A stretch of 64,000 bases of DNA from Saposhnikovia divaricata (taxonomy: Eukaryota; Streptophyta; Magnoliopsida; Apiales; Apiaceae). The notes under the pieces are model-generated. The model had not been told where the DNA came from. It searched no databases and worked only from the letters and a program-made list of their open reading frames with translations. Positions 31,021 through 42,490 of the stretch are shown in pieces; positions within the stretch are counted from its first letter, which is position 1; the number at the start of each line of letters is the position of its first letter. The stretch covers positions 188,330,939-188,394,938 of the forward strand of contig CM071601.1 in assembly GCA_036435485.1 (NCBI GenBank). The letters are read 5' to 3'. A program made the position numbers and the translations under genes.

Positions 31021-31482
31021 ATATATACAACGGGTGTTGGCCTAAAAAATTGTGAGACAAAATAAGTATAAAATGAATGATTTTTTTTAATAATCTCTGT
31101 ATATTTAATTTATGCAATATTGTGCTTGCTAAGTGTTAATGATATTTATAGATATATTTTTATCGATTTTTTATTAATAATTTATGTTTAAAATTTTTCA
31201 AAAATTGTGATAAGGCCGCCGCGAAGCACGGCTTAGTCGACTTAGTATTATAATATGTACAACGGGTGTCGGCCTAAAAAATCATGAGACAAAATCGATA
31301 TAGAAAAATATATGAATAATACATTTTGTTATCTATGTATATTAAATTTATAAAATATTTTGTTCACCAATCTATATTGATATTATGAATATATTTTTGT
31401 TGATTTTTTTTAAAATTATCTTTATTTAAAATTTTTAAAAAAATGTTACAAGGCCGCCGCGAAGCGCGGCTTAGTCGACTAG
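31021..31482 (+). repeat. Two consecutive Helitron-like 3' ends
   Basis: Two related units of about 225 bp (31025-31245 and 31255-31482). Each begins near acaacgggtgt.ggcc and ends in a GCCGCG-AAG-CGCGGC hairpin (perfect at 31456-31470, one mismatch at 31218-31232), then ttagtcga and CTTAG or CTAG before T. The repeated termini suggest Helitrons inserted next to each other or a multi-ended Helitron. Confidence 0.6.
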
Positions 31483-31910
31483 TTTTTTCTAAAAAAGGAT
31501 AAATAGTTAAGTTTTATTTTAATTACAAAATCGTGTTATTGGATACACTGACGGATAAACTAAGAAAATAGATTAATCCAAAACTAAACAAAACTTATCC
31601 ACCTACAACCTAAACTAATCCTGTGGTCTCGTCCCCACAATAACTAAAATACATTATCTGATCTTGACCATTCTTCATAGTAAAGAAAAGTCGTCCAATC
31701 AAACGGCTGAGAACATGGGCCCACAGTTTCCACCCAATCACATCCATTCGTCTCATAACCACTAGTAGTTGTTAGTCGGCGTTGACTGCCCTCCCACAAG
31801 AAGTCAAACACACTAGATTGCGGCATCAACCGCCACGTGTCCTAATCTTATTTAGGGCGCTAATCCCAATGACGATACTGCCCTTTCTTCCTCCTACTCT
31901 CCATCTCATC
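31483..31910. other. Intergenic region upstream of the 210-residue protein gene
   Basis: No gene recognised. The minus-strand frame at 31644-31829 has no family I know. The stretch ends in a CT-rich segment before the TATA box and probably contains promoter elements. Confidence 0.45.
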
Positions 31911-31913
31911 ACT

Positions 31914-31920
31914 TATATAA
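31914..31920 (+). promoter_or_regulatory. Probable TATA box of the 210-residue protein gene
   Basis: TATATAA after a CT-rich stretch, followed about 90 bp later by agggtttcagatcg, a telo-box-like leader motif common in plant 5' UTRs. No other gene start is evident nearby. Confidence 0.45.
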
Positions 31921-31944
31921 ACATGTATCTATAGACTATTCATA

Positions 31945-32054
31945 TTTTTTATTGCATTTTATCCTCTGTATAATTCCAGAAAATTATTTTCATTATTTTA
32001 GGGTTTCAGATCGAAAGAAATTGCAATCTCTTATCTGCATCGAATATTTACGAG
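31945..32054 (+). other. Probable 5' UTR exon followed by a leader intron
   Basis: A leader-like stretch ends tacgag followed by gtatta and a long T-rich run, which fits a plant 5' splice site after a non-coding first exon. If spliced to the ATG at 34973, the leader region spans about 2.9 kb, perhaps with a small extra exon near 34549-34563 (ttttgccag before, gtgagt after). No transcript data support this. Confidence 0.4.
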
Positions 32055-34972
32055 GTATTATTTTTTATTTTTTATTTTTGATCTGTTTTAATTGTTACTA
32101 GAATTTTATTATGTGATTTACTTTAATTGATTCTTGATCTGATGTTAATTATGTGATTTAATGTAATTATATGAGTGATTGTATTGAAATTTGATGATTT
32201 GTGTATATAGATCGCTTGTTGAAGATTGAAAAATTAGTTGTTTGGTAGAAATTGAAGTGAATTTGGGGTTTTATAGTGACTGAATTGTTTGTTATCTATT
32301 TAAATTCTGTCGATCTGATTGATTCAATTGAGTTCTATATTCGATTTTACCGAGCTCGTTGCTGTATGTTGTTAGTTATAGATTAATAGATTGAATTCTG
32401 TATTCGGTTTTACGGATCTCAGTGTTGTATGTTGTTAGTTAGAGGTTAATAGATTGAATTCTGTGTTCAATTTTACCGCACTTGTTGAGATATGTTGTTA
32501 GTTATAGATTAATAGATCAGATGGGATGGTTTATACGGATATCCGATTACTCAATCTTGTGACGATTATTGATGACTTATGACCTTTTAATATAGCTTTG
32601 ATTTGAAAGTATGATTTGGATTATAAGAAAGCTGCAGAGTAGGGTTCTGATAGTATGTTGTAATCGGACTTCAAATTTCAGTTTATTTTGTACACTATGG
32701 GTCGTTGCTCTGATTTAATATGTGACATGAATTACTTTATATGTTGTAATTTCAAGCATTTGTATGGTTCTGATATTCCAAGCAGTTGGGTATATGGTGT
32801 TTCTTAAGCTCATTATGTATGCAGATTTGATCCTTTAAAGGCATTTGGTGAAAAGTTCATCCTCAGCTCTTTTGGGCATAAAGTAGAGATTGGCTCTTAA
32901 TAATATGTTTGACAATAAAGGAAAATAAAGTGAATTACCAAGGAATCAACTTATTAATATAAATCTAGGCTTGTGTTTAAATACAAATCATCTTAGCCTT
33001 CAACTGCAATCTAGGGTGAAGTGTTTTATATATAGTAAAACCTCTATAAATTAATACTCGATAAATTAATAACCTCGATAAAATTAATAATTTGTCCTGT
33101 CCCAACTTGGGACCAGTACAAAATTGGACCCCAATCGATAAAATAATAAGATAATAGTAACTTTTTTGAAATCCCAGTGTATATATATTGGTCCCAACGA
33201 AACTATAAATTAATAATTACTAAAAGATTCCAAATTCTAAGATGGTGATCTCTCTTATACTCAGCATAACAATTTTCGTTGTTGATTGGTCATGGTTGAT
33301 TTTTGAACACCTTTTAGTTTAGGTACCATAGTTGATGTGATTTTAAAAAATTTCAATGGACATTTTATAGTGATCAATTTCTAACCATGTTTTATGTACT
33401 GCGTTGGTACCATGGACCAACTTTTTGGTACAATGAACTAACTTTTTACTTATTCAAAAACAATGAACTTGACAAATTCAATTAATTTGTGAATGTACAT
33501 TCATTGAATATGCCTTGGAACTTGTTTTTGTAATTTATTTTTCATCTCTAACTAATATACATTGTAACTAGTACACTGGACTTGGAATTTTAAAGGTCAT
33601 ACGTAAAACCTCTTTGAATTAATAAATTATTAATGTATCGATATAATAACATCTCGCTAAATTAATAAAATATCCTGGTCCCAACATTATTAATTAATAG
33701 AGGTTTGACTGTATTTGGTGGGTTGTAGGTACGTTTTCGTGAACCACAATTTCTTTGTATTTTTCAAATTCAGAATATTTTAATGAATCATACTTATATT
33801 TTAGTGCATCCTGTGTCCATATTGGTGACTTCCGCAGGTTTTTAGTGTTTGTGGTAAGAGGTTTGTAGTGGAGCTTGCCCCAATCTATATGTATAAATAT
33901 ATACAAAGATGGCTGAAAACATTTCTTTTCATTGAATCTGTAAAAATGGTTACCAACATTTTTCTTCGTTGAAACATTAGTTTGGAGTCGGTAATTAAAT
34001 CAAGACACAAACAAGTGAATTCTTGTTGTGTTAGCTATATGTACAAAGATGAATTAAGATACAAAGATGTGTTGATGATAATTGTACTGTATGTTATTAT
34101 TATTACATCATCATTTTCATTATCGTTGTTTATTACAGTCCTGTAGCGTAGCCTAGTTTAGTTATTTTAGCCGGCACAAGTCCAATTTATGGTCTCATGT
34201 GAAATTGTACAAATTTAGGTAACTTAGCGATGATGTGGGAATACCTAGCTTTTCATTGTAGTTATTAAACATAAATATTATCAATTTTTTAAATATATAT
34301 AGGCACTCACCTTAGTTAATTCTTCTATAAGGGCAATTTGGTGTGTGGCCTTCAAAATATTTACTACTCCAGATGATAGTATATTGTGGACGTATTTCTA
34401 TTCTATGTTTATCAATTCTCTGTTTTGACCTTTGTTGGCATTACCTGTGTATGTAGAACACCATTTTCTGCCTTGATTTTTGTTACTATAGCTCCTGTCT
34501 GCCATTTTGGCCATTTCACAGCTCTAACTGTTTTTTTTTCTTTTGCCAGCAGAAGAGAAGGCCATGTGAGTTTTTTGGAGCGAACTATCTTTGGCATTTC
34601 TTAATTTCATTCAAGGTTTGTTTGCCATTGGTATACAGGTCATGGATGGTTGTGGGAAATTAGAAAGAACAGTTCCAAAAGACATGGTTGTTAATGCTTA
34701 TCAATTTTCTCTTCTGTTATCCCCCGTTGTTTCTGTTTGGGATTGTATTGTTCGCAAGATGAGGTACTCCTTCAGACCTGAGTGGGTGTAGTAGCTACAG
34801 AAATTCTCGCGCAAGTAACTTAGTTATTTATTAGTTTAAATAGCGATCTCAAGAAATAGTTAAAGTAATATACATCTTAGGGGTCTTCCGCTGAAAGAGA
34901 TAAAGGAGCTGTTATAGAAAAAGAAGTTAGAAAACTAGTCTGAGTTAGGAATTAAGTACTATAAAATATAAG
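32055..34972 (+). other. Presumed leader intron and upstream sequence
   Basis: AT-rich with repeated ttgttagttatagattaatag words at about 32370-32520, typical of enhancing plant leader introns, and one TIR element (33033-33712). No protein-coding frame is recognised. Confidence 0.4.
33033..33712. mobile_element. TIR element (MITE-like) within the leader intron
   Basis: The left end reads atagtaaaacctctataaatt and the right end, reverse-complemented, reads atacagtcaaacctctatt. Subterminal sequences (ttaataa words and a tgggacca motif) also match in inverted orientation. About 680 bp with no coding capacity. No clear target duplication was found, so superfamily is open. Confidence 0.55.
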
Positions 34973-35605
34973 ATGGAATGTGCTAAAGCACCATGCGGTA
35001 TCAGAAAAGTCAAGAAGAAGCAAGTGAAGGACGACTTGGATCGTATTAAACAGGCTGAGAAGAAGAAGAGGCGCTTGGAAAAAGCCTTAGCCACTTCTGC
35101 AGCGATTCGTTCTGAACTTGAAAAGAAGAAGCAGAAAAAGATGGAAGAACAACAAAGGCTTGATGAGGAAGGGGCTGCAATTGCTGAAGCAGTTGCTCTG
35201 CAAGTCCTACTTGGTGAAGACTCGGACGATTCATGTAAAATCATGTTAAAGAAGAATGAAGGGTTTAAGCCTTGGGACAGTGCTGGCAAGTTTGACTTTT
35301 TTATAGGTGGAAACAAATCAGTTCTTCCTCATCAAGAACTCTGGACGCATTCATTTGAAGTACCTGATAGGATTTCTAATGTGTATGGATCTGGATGCAT
35401 GTGGAATGAATACAATTGTAACGGGCAGAGAGTCTCATCTGGGCCTTTTACAAGAGATCTCAATATGCCATATTTTGACGAGCAAGGTTGGGAGTTTAAT
35501 GATCTCTCTGCAGATGTTATAGCTGCACAAGCTGTTTCGTCTCTCCGAATTGTGGAAGATGCACGTGCGGACAAGTTTATGTTCAACGAAATGCTTAGAG
35601 GGTGA
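34973..35605 (+). CDS. Conserved plant protein of unknown function, 210 residues
   Basis: Single open exon starting MECAKAPCG. Residues 10-75 are strongly basic and helical (KKKQVKDDLDRIKQAEKKKR, ELEKKKQKKMEEQQ), a likely coiled coil and possible nuclear signal. A conserved-looking block follows, DEEGAAIAEAVALQVLLGED, then a C-terminal region with aromatic motifs (GFKPWDSAGKFDFFIGG, DLNMPYFDEQGWE) ending FMFNEMLRG. I recall plant-wide uncharacterised proteins of this form but no assigned role. No signal peptide or membrane segment. Start chosen because it is the first ATG and the basic helix begins directly after it. Codon use and lack of interruptions support a real host gene. Confidence 0.8.
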   Translation: MECAKAPCGIRKVKKKQVKDDLDRIKQAEKKKRRLEKALATSAAIRSELEKKKQKKMEEQQRLDEEGAAIAEAVALQVLLGEDSDDSCKIMLKKNEGFKPWDSAGKFDFFIGGNKSVLPHQELWTHSFEVPDRISNVYGSGCMWNEYNCNGQRVSSGPFTRDLNMPYFDEQGWEFNDLSADVIAAQAVSSLRIVEDARADKFMFNEMLRG

Positions 35606-36051
35606 CATAGAGTGCATCAGTTATTTTGGTTTGCTTGCTTTTGTAGTTGTGGTCTCCTCAATAATGTTATATGGTTTGCATACAACATGCAGATGTGGTT
35701 CATCATATGCTGTGCCAGAGATGGTTATAACATATTTTAGTGCTATGCTTTGATATTTGTTTGTTTGGTTTTGTTGTTTCTTTGGAATTCTGTACCTTTG
35801 GGAAGTGGTCTTGCAACTTTGTGACATGAAATTTTATTTTGTCATTATTTTCTGGTTTTTAGTGTTATAATAAATCTTGTATACGTCTAATCTGGTCTTA
35901 GCAGGTGCTATTCTCTGTTGTATCTCTACAAAAATAATAGGGGAATGCATGTGTGATCTTAAACAACCAATAAGGCAATAATCAAGCAGTAAGATGGACC
36001 AATATTGGTTGTATGAACACTGCCCTTTTTTTATTCCCATTTGTGAGCGGG
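35606..36051 (+). other. 3' UTR and downstream flank of the 210-residue protein gene
   Basis: AT-rich with several ttgttt and aataaa-like words, suitable for 3' end formation. No gene. Copia-2 inserted about 450 bp after the stop codon. Confidence 0.5.
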
Positions 36052-36056
36052 ATGGT

Positions 36057-36305
36057 TGTAAAAGTTCAAACTGAACTTACTTGTAATATTAAGCAATCAA
36101 GCAAGTGAAAATGATTTTCTTACAACTGATAATCTGAGTTCCTAAGTCTATGTCCTCTTATAATGCTAGAAAGCTATCTAATTATGAATAATAATAGCTA
36201 CAATACTAATGGCTAGACCATTGAGGGAACATACTTATAAGAATAAGAACAAGTTATGATAACTAGCACTAACTAAAGGCAATCTTTGGATTCTATGTGT
36301 CAACA
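36057..36305 (-). repeat. 3' LTR of copia-2
   Basis: 249 bp, TGTAAAAGTT...GTGTCAACA. The last codons and the stop of pol fall inside its right edge. Confidence 0.93.
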
Positions 36306-39300
36306 CCCCCCCGCAAGCTTGGCATTTCGTAGGTAGCAGGAACAAGAAATCCAAGCTTGGATAGGAGTAGCCGAAACTGGGGAGAAGGGATACTCTTAGT
36401 GAAGATATCAGCAAGTTGGGAGGAAGTAGGCAAGTAGGTAAGCTGGAGTAGACCTTCGAGGACCTTGTCACTAGTAAAATGACAATCAATGTCAATGTGT
36501 TTCGTCCGCTCATGGAAAACAGGATTCTTGGCAATGTACATAGCCGATTGATTATCACAGTGGAGTGTCACGGGAGTGAGATGTTGAACACCAAGTTCTG
36601 CCAAGAGACGTACCAACCAGGTGACTTCGGATGCAGCTGATGCCATAGCCCTGTACTCGGCTTCAGACGAAGATTTAGAAATGCTAGATTGCTTCTTAGA
36701 ACGCCAAGTTACTGGGGATTGTCCTAATAAAAGAACATAGCCTGTGACTGATTTACGAGAATCAGGGCAAGAAGCCCAATCAGAATCCGTAAAGGCCTGC
36801 AGCTTGATATCAGAGTGGGCATTGAGTAAAATACCTTGGCCAACTGTGTTAGCTACATATCGTAGAGTATGCGATAAAGCAGCTAGATGTGTGGTACGAG
36901 GATTTTGCATAAATTGACTTAAGGACTGGACTGCAAAGGCCAAATCAGGGCGAGTGTTTGTGAGAAAATTAAGTCGTCCCACAAACGAACAATATAACTC
37001 AGGATCCTCAAGTAACTCACCTGCTTCTGCTGTGAGCTGAGCATTTAGAGGAAGAGGAGTTTTGGCTCTCTTAGACAAATCAAAACTACATCCTTCTAGT
37101 AACTCCTGTGTAAATTTCTTTTGGCTTAAGAATAAGCCGTCAGGAATGTGGCAAACTTCAATGCCCAGAAAGTAATTAAGTCTGCCAAGATCTTTGATAG
37201 AAAATTCATGATGTAGAAAGGTCTTGATATTCTGCATACAATAGAATCAGTCCCAGTTAAGATGATATCATCAACGTACACAGCAATAACACATATGCCA
37301 TGATTCGACTTCTTTACGAACATACTATAATCATTCTTTGATTGGTGAAATCCCTGACCAATCAAGGCTGAAACTAGTTTGGCAAACCATCGTCTACTAG
37401 CCTGGCGTAATCCATATAAGGACTTCTTAAGACAACAAACTTTGTTCAATGGATTAGGAATACCTGGTGGTACTTTCATGTAAACTTCTTCGAGGAGGTC
37501 ACCATGCAAAAAGACGTTATTGACATCGAGTTGATGTATATTCCATTTATGCTTAGCAGCAACCGCAAGGATTGTACGAACGGTGGCCATTTTTACCACA
37601 GGGGAGAAGGTCTCTTCGTAGTCTATCCCATATTTCTGATTAAATCCCTTGGCCACTAAACGTGCTTTGCATCGTTCTAGTGTTCCATCTGCTCTGAGTT
37701 TCACTTTATACACCCATCTACATCCTATTGCTTTCTTACCTTTGGGAAGGTCAACAAGTTCCCACGTTTCATTGGTATGCAATGCCCTTATCTCCTTGTT
37801 CATAGCTTCCTTCCATAAAGGATGTTGAGAGGCTTCAGTGTAAGATATTGGTTCTTTAATATCACATAGATTTGATAAGAAGCTCTTATGAGGAGTAGGC
37901 AAATGTTCGAACTGAACAAGGTTGCACCAATGAGTTGGGACTGCTGAACTTGAAGATGCAGAATGACAAACATAGTTATCAAGATAGCTCGGTCTAGAAC
38001 GAATTCTAGTTGTCTGTCGTGTAGGTATTGAAGAACTCAAGTCAACTAGATCAGATGGTGAGGTATGTGAAGTATGGTGTTGAGTTGAATTATGAGTATC
38101 GGGTGTATCCGCAGATGAATTTGATACCGGTGTGTCAACAGAACCAGTAATATCAAGGAAATTGGTATCAACAAGATCAACAACTGGTGTCACATTAGGC
38201 AAGTATATTGCTGCTGGAAATGTATCATGATCAGGTGCAGTAGTGGAATGAAAAGGAAAGTGTTTTTCGAAGAATTTGACATCTCGTGAAACATTGATTC
38301 GATTGGTAGCAATGTCTAAAACTTTATAAACTTTATGATGCATATCGTAGCCTAAGAAGACTCCAGGAAGTGCACGTGGATCAAACTTAGTACGATGGAC
38401 TTTCGGAGTATTGATATAACATAAGCATCCAAAAGCACAAAAATGATCTATGTTGGGATGTTGGCGATATAATCGAAAATAAGGTGAATCATTTCCCAAG
38501 ACCTGTAATGGCATTCGATTAATGATGTAGGTAGCACACAATATACAATCTCCACAGAATTTCAAGGGTACCTTCGACTGGAATGATAAAGCCCGAGCAG
38601 TCTCGAGTAAATGTCTGTGTTTGCGTTCCACGACCCCATTCTGTTGGGGTGTGTAAACGCAACTTCTTTGATGTTCAATACCTTCCTGCTGAAAGAATTT
38701 AAACAAGTCACCCTCACAAAATTCCTTTGCATTATCGGAACGTACACATTGAATTTTAGATTGGAATTGAGTGGTCACATAAGCAGCAAATTTGATTAGA
38801 ACACTAGTAACATCAGACTTGTATTTAAGTAAATGAACCCAGGTGAACCTGGTGAAATCATCGACAATTGTTAAGAACATAGTACAACCAGATGGGGTTG
38901 GAGTCTGATAAGGTCCCCAAATATCCAAATGCAACAATTGAAAAGCTGAAGTAGTTACAATAGAACTTTGTGGGAAAGGAAGACGTGATTGTCTCGACGC
39001 AGGACATATCTGACATATTACATCTGTCAAACAAGACTTAACATCACACTGTGGTTTGACAACCTTTAGCTGGGAAAAGGGCATATGACCAAACCGAAGA
39101 TGCCATAACTTTGCTTCATCAATAGCAGAAAAGCAAGATTTATTTGACAGTCTAGGTCCCTTATGAGCTGGACTTAAATTGTACAAACCTCCTTGTTGAT
39201 CACCAAGAAGCATCAGAGGTTTCTTCTGAGAAAGGTCCTGAATTAAACACTGATTAGAAGTGAAGTGTAGTTTACAATTTAAATCTGTGCACAACTTTTG

Positions 39301-40719
39301 AACTGAAATTAAATTGAAGTGAAAATCTGGGATGTGCAGAACATTTTGTAGTGTAATATCTGAGCTTAGAGTGACAGTTCCAACATGTTGTATAACACTC
39401 TTCCCACCATCTGGAACAGTTATGAAGTTCCTTTGATTAACCACATTTTTATAATCAGTAAACCAATTCAAATCTGTACAAATATGATCCGTAGCTCCGC
39501 TATCAATTATCCATTTGACATTATGTTTAGATAAAAGGCAAAAATTACCTACCAACAGTGCATGAGCATTACCAGAGGAATTGTTGTTATCACCTTGAGA
39601 AGAATCAGAAAGTTGTTGCTTGTTCAGCATTGTCAACAATTGATTATATTGAGCAACAGAAATTGATTTGTTTTTATCATCATCATTATCAAACTGATGC
39701 GAAGTGGCTGCAACCCTTTTGTCTTTGGTTTTAAATCCAGATGGATACCCATGAACCTTGAAACAACGTTCCAAGCTATGACCTGGAATCTGACAGTGTG
39801 AGCAAAAATACTGTGCTCCTGGCTTCCTTTGATAGTTGTTCTGTATTCCTCGTTTGTAGTTGCCAGTATTAGCTCCTGAAAGGCTCTGACCAAACAACAT
39901 AGTATTATTCTGAGGCTGTGTCTTTGGACTTGCAAAGTTTCTCTTTTCAGAGTAGCATGCCATGGACTCATTCTGCACGCTGTGCTTAGACAATTCCTTA
40001 TGCCTTTCTTCTTGAAGAAACATTCGAAAGGCATTAGCAACGTTTGGTAACGGGTATTGCATAAGTAAATTACCTCTAATAACTGAAAATTCATCATTTA
40101 ACTTCATCATAAATTGCAGCATTCTCTGATCCTGTTGCATCTGTGAGACTCTTTGTCCAAGATTACAAGTGCATTTATTACATGTGCATTTTGGGAGTGG
40201 ATTCGCATCAGACATAGAATCCCACACAGTTTTGATCTTCGTAAAGAACTCAGAAATACTATCATTCCCTTGTTTCAAATCTGCCAATTGTTGTTCAAGT
40301 GAGTACACTTGAGTCATTGAGGTGTAACCAAATCGATCATTGAGGTCATTCCAGATTTCTTCTGCAGTCTTCAAAAACAGGACACTCTTAGCAATTACAT
40401 CGTCAAGGTTGAATATAACCCAAGAGCTTACAAGATCGTTACACCTCTCCCATGCTTTTGCTTCCGGAGTAGAAGAATTTGGTTTAACTAAGCTTCCATC
40501 AACAAATCCTAACTTATTCTTTGCTGATAGTGTTAGCATCATTGCTCGTTTCCAGTTGTTAAAACCGTATCCATTAAACTTTGTGGATACTAGCTGAGTT
40601 GAGCCCGCCTCAGAAGGATGAATAAAGTATATGCTAGATGGATCTTGATTAGGAGGCAGTGATATCCTACTTTGTCTTGCATTTTCTGCCATGATACTTT
40701 GTGTAACATTCTCTGCCAT
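36293..40719 (-). pseudogene. Gag-pol polyprotein of copia-2, one frameshift
   Basis: The frame is open to 40830, next to the primer site; I prefer the Met at 40719 (MAENVTQS). Order: copia-type Gag N-terminus (STKFNGYGFNNWKRAM), Gag core, a CX2C..H..C knuckle (CSHCQIPGHSLERC), protease (WIIDSGATDHIC), integrase (HLRFGHM, QICPASRQ, LDIWGPY, RSDNAKEF), RT (HQLDVNNVFLHGDLLEEVYM, YVDDIILTGTD) and RNase H (AFTDSDWAS, SSEAEYRAM, LHCDNQSAM). A one- or two-base indel near 37236-37245, shortly after YVDD, shifts the frame and splits the protein into 37126-40830 and 36293-37237. All other catalytic motifs are present. The copy could not make full-length pol without the shift being bypassed. Confidence 0.9.
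36306..36314 (-). other. Polypurine tract of copia-2
   Basis: Minus strand GCGGGGGGG next to the 3' LTR. It is translated as part of the C-terminus (RGGVDT), so primer and coding functions overlap. Confidence 0.8.
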
Positions 40720-40831
40720 GACAGTTAAGAGCTCTAGAAATGGTTGAAAGGTTTGTGTGTTTGGTTTGAAGGTGTTCTGAATAAAAGGCAACGAAATAAG
40801 ACTCAGGGCTAGTTTGGTGTATGCAGGCAAG

Positions 40832-40843
40832 GCTCTGATACCA
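40832..40843 (-). other. Primer-binding site of copia-2
   Basis: Minus strand TGGTATCAGAGC directly adjoins the 5' LTR, the standard copia site complementary to the 3' end of initiator tRNA-Met. Confidence 0.9.
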
Positions 40844-41093
40844 TGTAAAAGTTCAAACTGAACTTACTTGTAATATTAAGCAATCAAGCAAGTGAAAATG
40901 ATTTTCTTACAACTGATAATCTGAGTTCCTTAGTCTATGTCCTCTTATAATGCTAGAAAGCTATCTAATTATGAATAATAATAGCTACAATACTAATGGC
41001 TAGACCATTGAGGGAACATACTTATAAGAATAAGAACAAGTTATGATTCACTAGCACTAACTAAAGGCAATCTTTGGATTCTATGTGTCAACA
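40844..41093 (-). repeat. 5' LTR of copia-2
   Basis: 250 bp, matching the 3' LTR except at two substitutions and one indel (near 40931 and 41048). Confidence 0.93.
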
Positions 41094-41128
41094 ATGGTAT
41101 CAGGTAACATTCGTCCTCGTCGCTAGGT

Positions 41129-41200
41129 GTGCCTGAGCCCTGAGGCAACTCTCCAGCTCGTTCAGTGCCTGAGCCCTGAGGCAACTTTCCAGCTCGTTCA
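41129..41200. repeat. Tandem duplication of a 36-bp unit
   Basis: Two head-to-tail copies, 41129-41164 and 41165-41200, starting gtgcctgagccctgaggc, with one mismatch. Confidence 0.9.
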
Positions 41201-41349
41201 TAGATGGGCTCTTTTTCACATTCGCAAAATTTATTTTATATGCGTGCGACTTAGTGATGTAGGGACAAAAAGTTATCTAAAACAAATCAGACACTATGGA
41301 AACAAAATTAAACAAAAAAATTAACATGCACTTTACAACAGATCTTTAG

Positions 41350-42490
41350 AGCCACGTATGTACCTTTGTTCACCGACTGAGAAAAAAATTCACCTGCTGT
41401 CATGTCTGAAGTAGCCTCTTCTTGAATATCACCGTCAGTCCTTGAAGTGCAAGAGTAAACCGTGGGTAGCCGTGTTATATAGTACTTCTGGCGTTTTGAA
41501 ATCAGTGTTGTGAATTGGTTGTTGGCTGTCCTGGAACTGAAGTGCATATTTCAAGTTTTATCAACACCATATTCTGCCAAACATTTTTCTGGTGTTTCCC
41601 CGATTTTTTTCAGAGAGCTTGGATCAATTTTTCCTATTAGATTTGGATCAGCAATTTTTGTGCAAGAAGGCCCTTCTTCTGCCATTCCTTTTTTTTTTCA
41701 AGCCATTCCATTTTCCATTCAGCTGAATTTACCTGCTCCCTGGCCAGCAATGGATCAACAGCCACTCGAGCACAAAAGGCTTCCAAAACACAACCCCAAA
41801 TTATTACATCAGAATTATCCGTTAGTTGTTGCCTATGAACGTATTCTGGATCAAGACACCCAAAACTACCTAAACAGTTAACACTGGTGCTGACAGCCTG
41901 ACATGAGTCTCCTCAAGACATGGGCCAGATCGTAAAAGACCGAAATTAGCAACATAATTTTCGTCAAGCAAGATATCGGTTGATCTGATGTCTTGTTGTA
42001 TGATTCTTTGTGCTGAACCACTATGAAGATGGTGGGATGCATACTTCAACCCTTTGCTTCCAAGACAAAGGTGGTAAACTGGAACCATATGAATGGTTTT
42101 TAGGTGCCCCCTTCTCCAAATATTCACAAACAAGTATCATTTCAGACTGTTCCTCACAATGGCCAACAAGGCAAGGTGCCGTCGATTTTTTTCATAAAAC
42201 ATATAGTTATTTCAGTCAGAATATTAGCCAGCCCTTGCCTGGGATCAGGTACACCTAGCTTTCATAGCAACCCTCGTGGAATCTTTAAGCACTCTTTTAC
42301 ATACATACTACCTAAGCCACCAGAGCCAATAGCCAGAAGCTTGTCGAATAATTCGTTCCTGTTTGTAATTCAGCAAAAAGAATCTTGAGGGTTTGGCCTG
42401 GAGATGTAAACGTAGTCTGCATAGACTGTTTACCAAATGAATTGCCTTCATAAACACGAAGAGGTGTCCAACTATGAACCCACCAAAATC
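41350..42490 (-). pseudogene. CrRLK1L-type receptor kinase pseudogene (kinase domain and tail)
   Basis: Reading leftward in shifting frames: juxtamembrane WTPLRVYEGNSFGK (about 42455), kinase start LKILFAELQTGTN, a decayed glycine loop (GSGGLGSMY), GHCEEQSEMILVCEYLEKG (about 42150), LSWKQRVEV, then the catalytic loop region IIQQDIRSTDILLDENYV and FGLLRSGPCLEETHV (about 41910-42010). The C-lobe has CARVAVDPLLAREQVNSAEW (about 41740-41800), and the tail is near 41370-41450 (SDMTAGEFFSQ). This is the FERONIA/THESEUS-like family, closest in memory to At5g24010-type kinases. HRD is changed to QQD and DFG to NFG; stops and frameshifts are numerous and the malectin-like ectodomain is not seen. Inactive relic. 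Confidence 0.88.

Larger units (their letters stand above)
36057..41093 (-). mobile_element. Copia-2, short-LTR Ty1/copia retrotransposon
   Basis: 5037 bp with LTRs of 249 bp (36057-36305) and 250 bp (40844-41093), TG...CA, flanked by the 5-bp duplication atggt (36052-36056 and 41094-41098). Primer site and purine tract adjoin the LTRs. The gag-pol frame has one frameshift. The LTRs differ at two positions and one indel, so insertion is fairly young. Antisense to the neighbouring gene. Confidence 0.94.

Noticed and set aside
31644..31829. Minus-strand frame upstream of the 210-residue gene
   Set aside because: No recognisable protein, no promoter or conserved motif; low confidence that it is coding.
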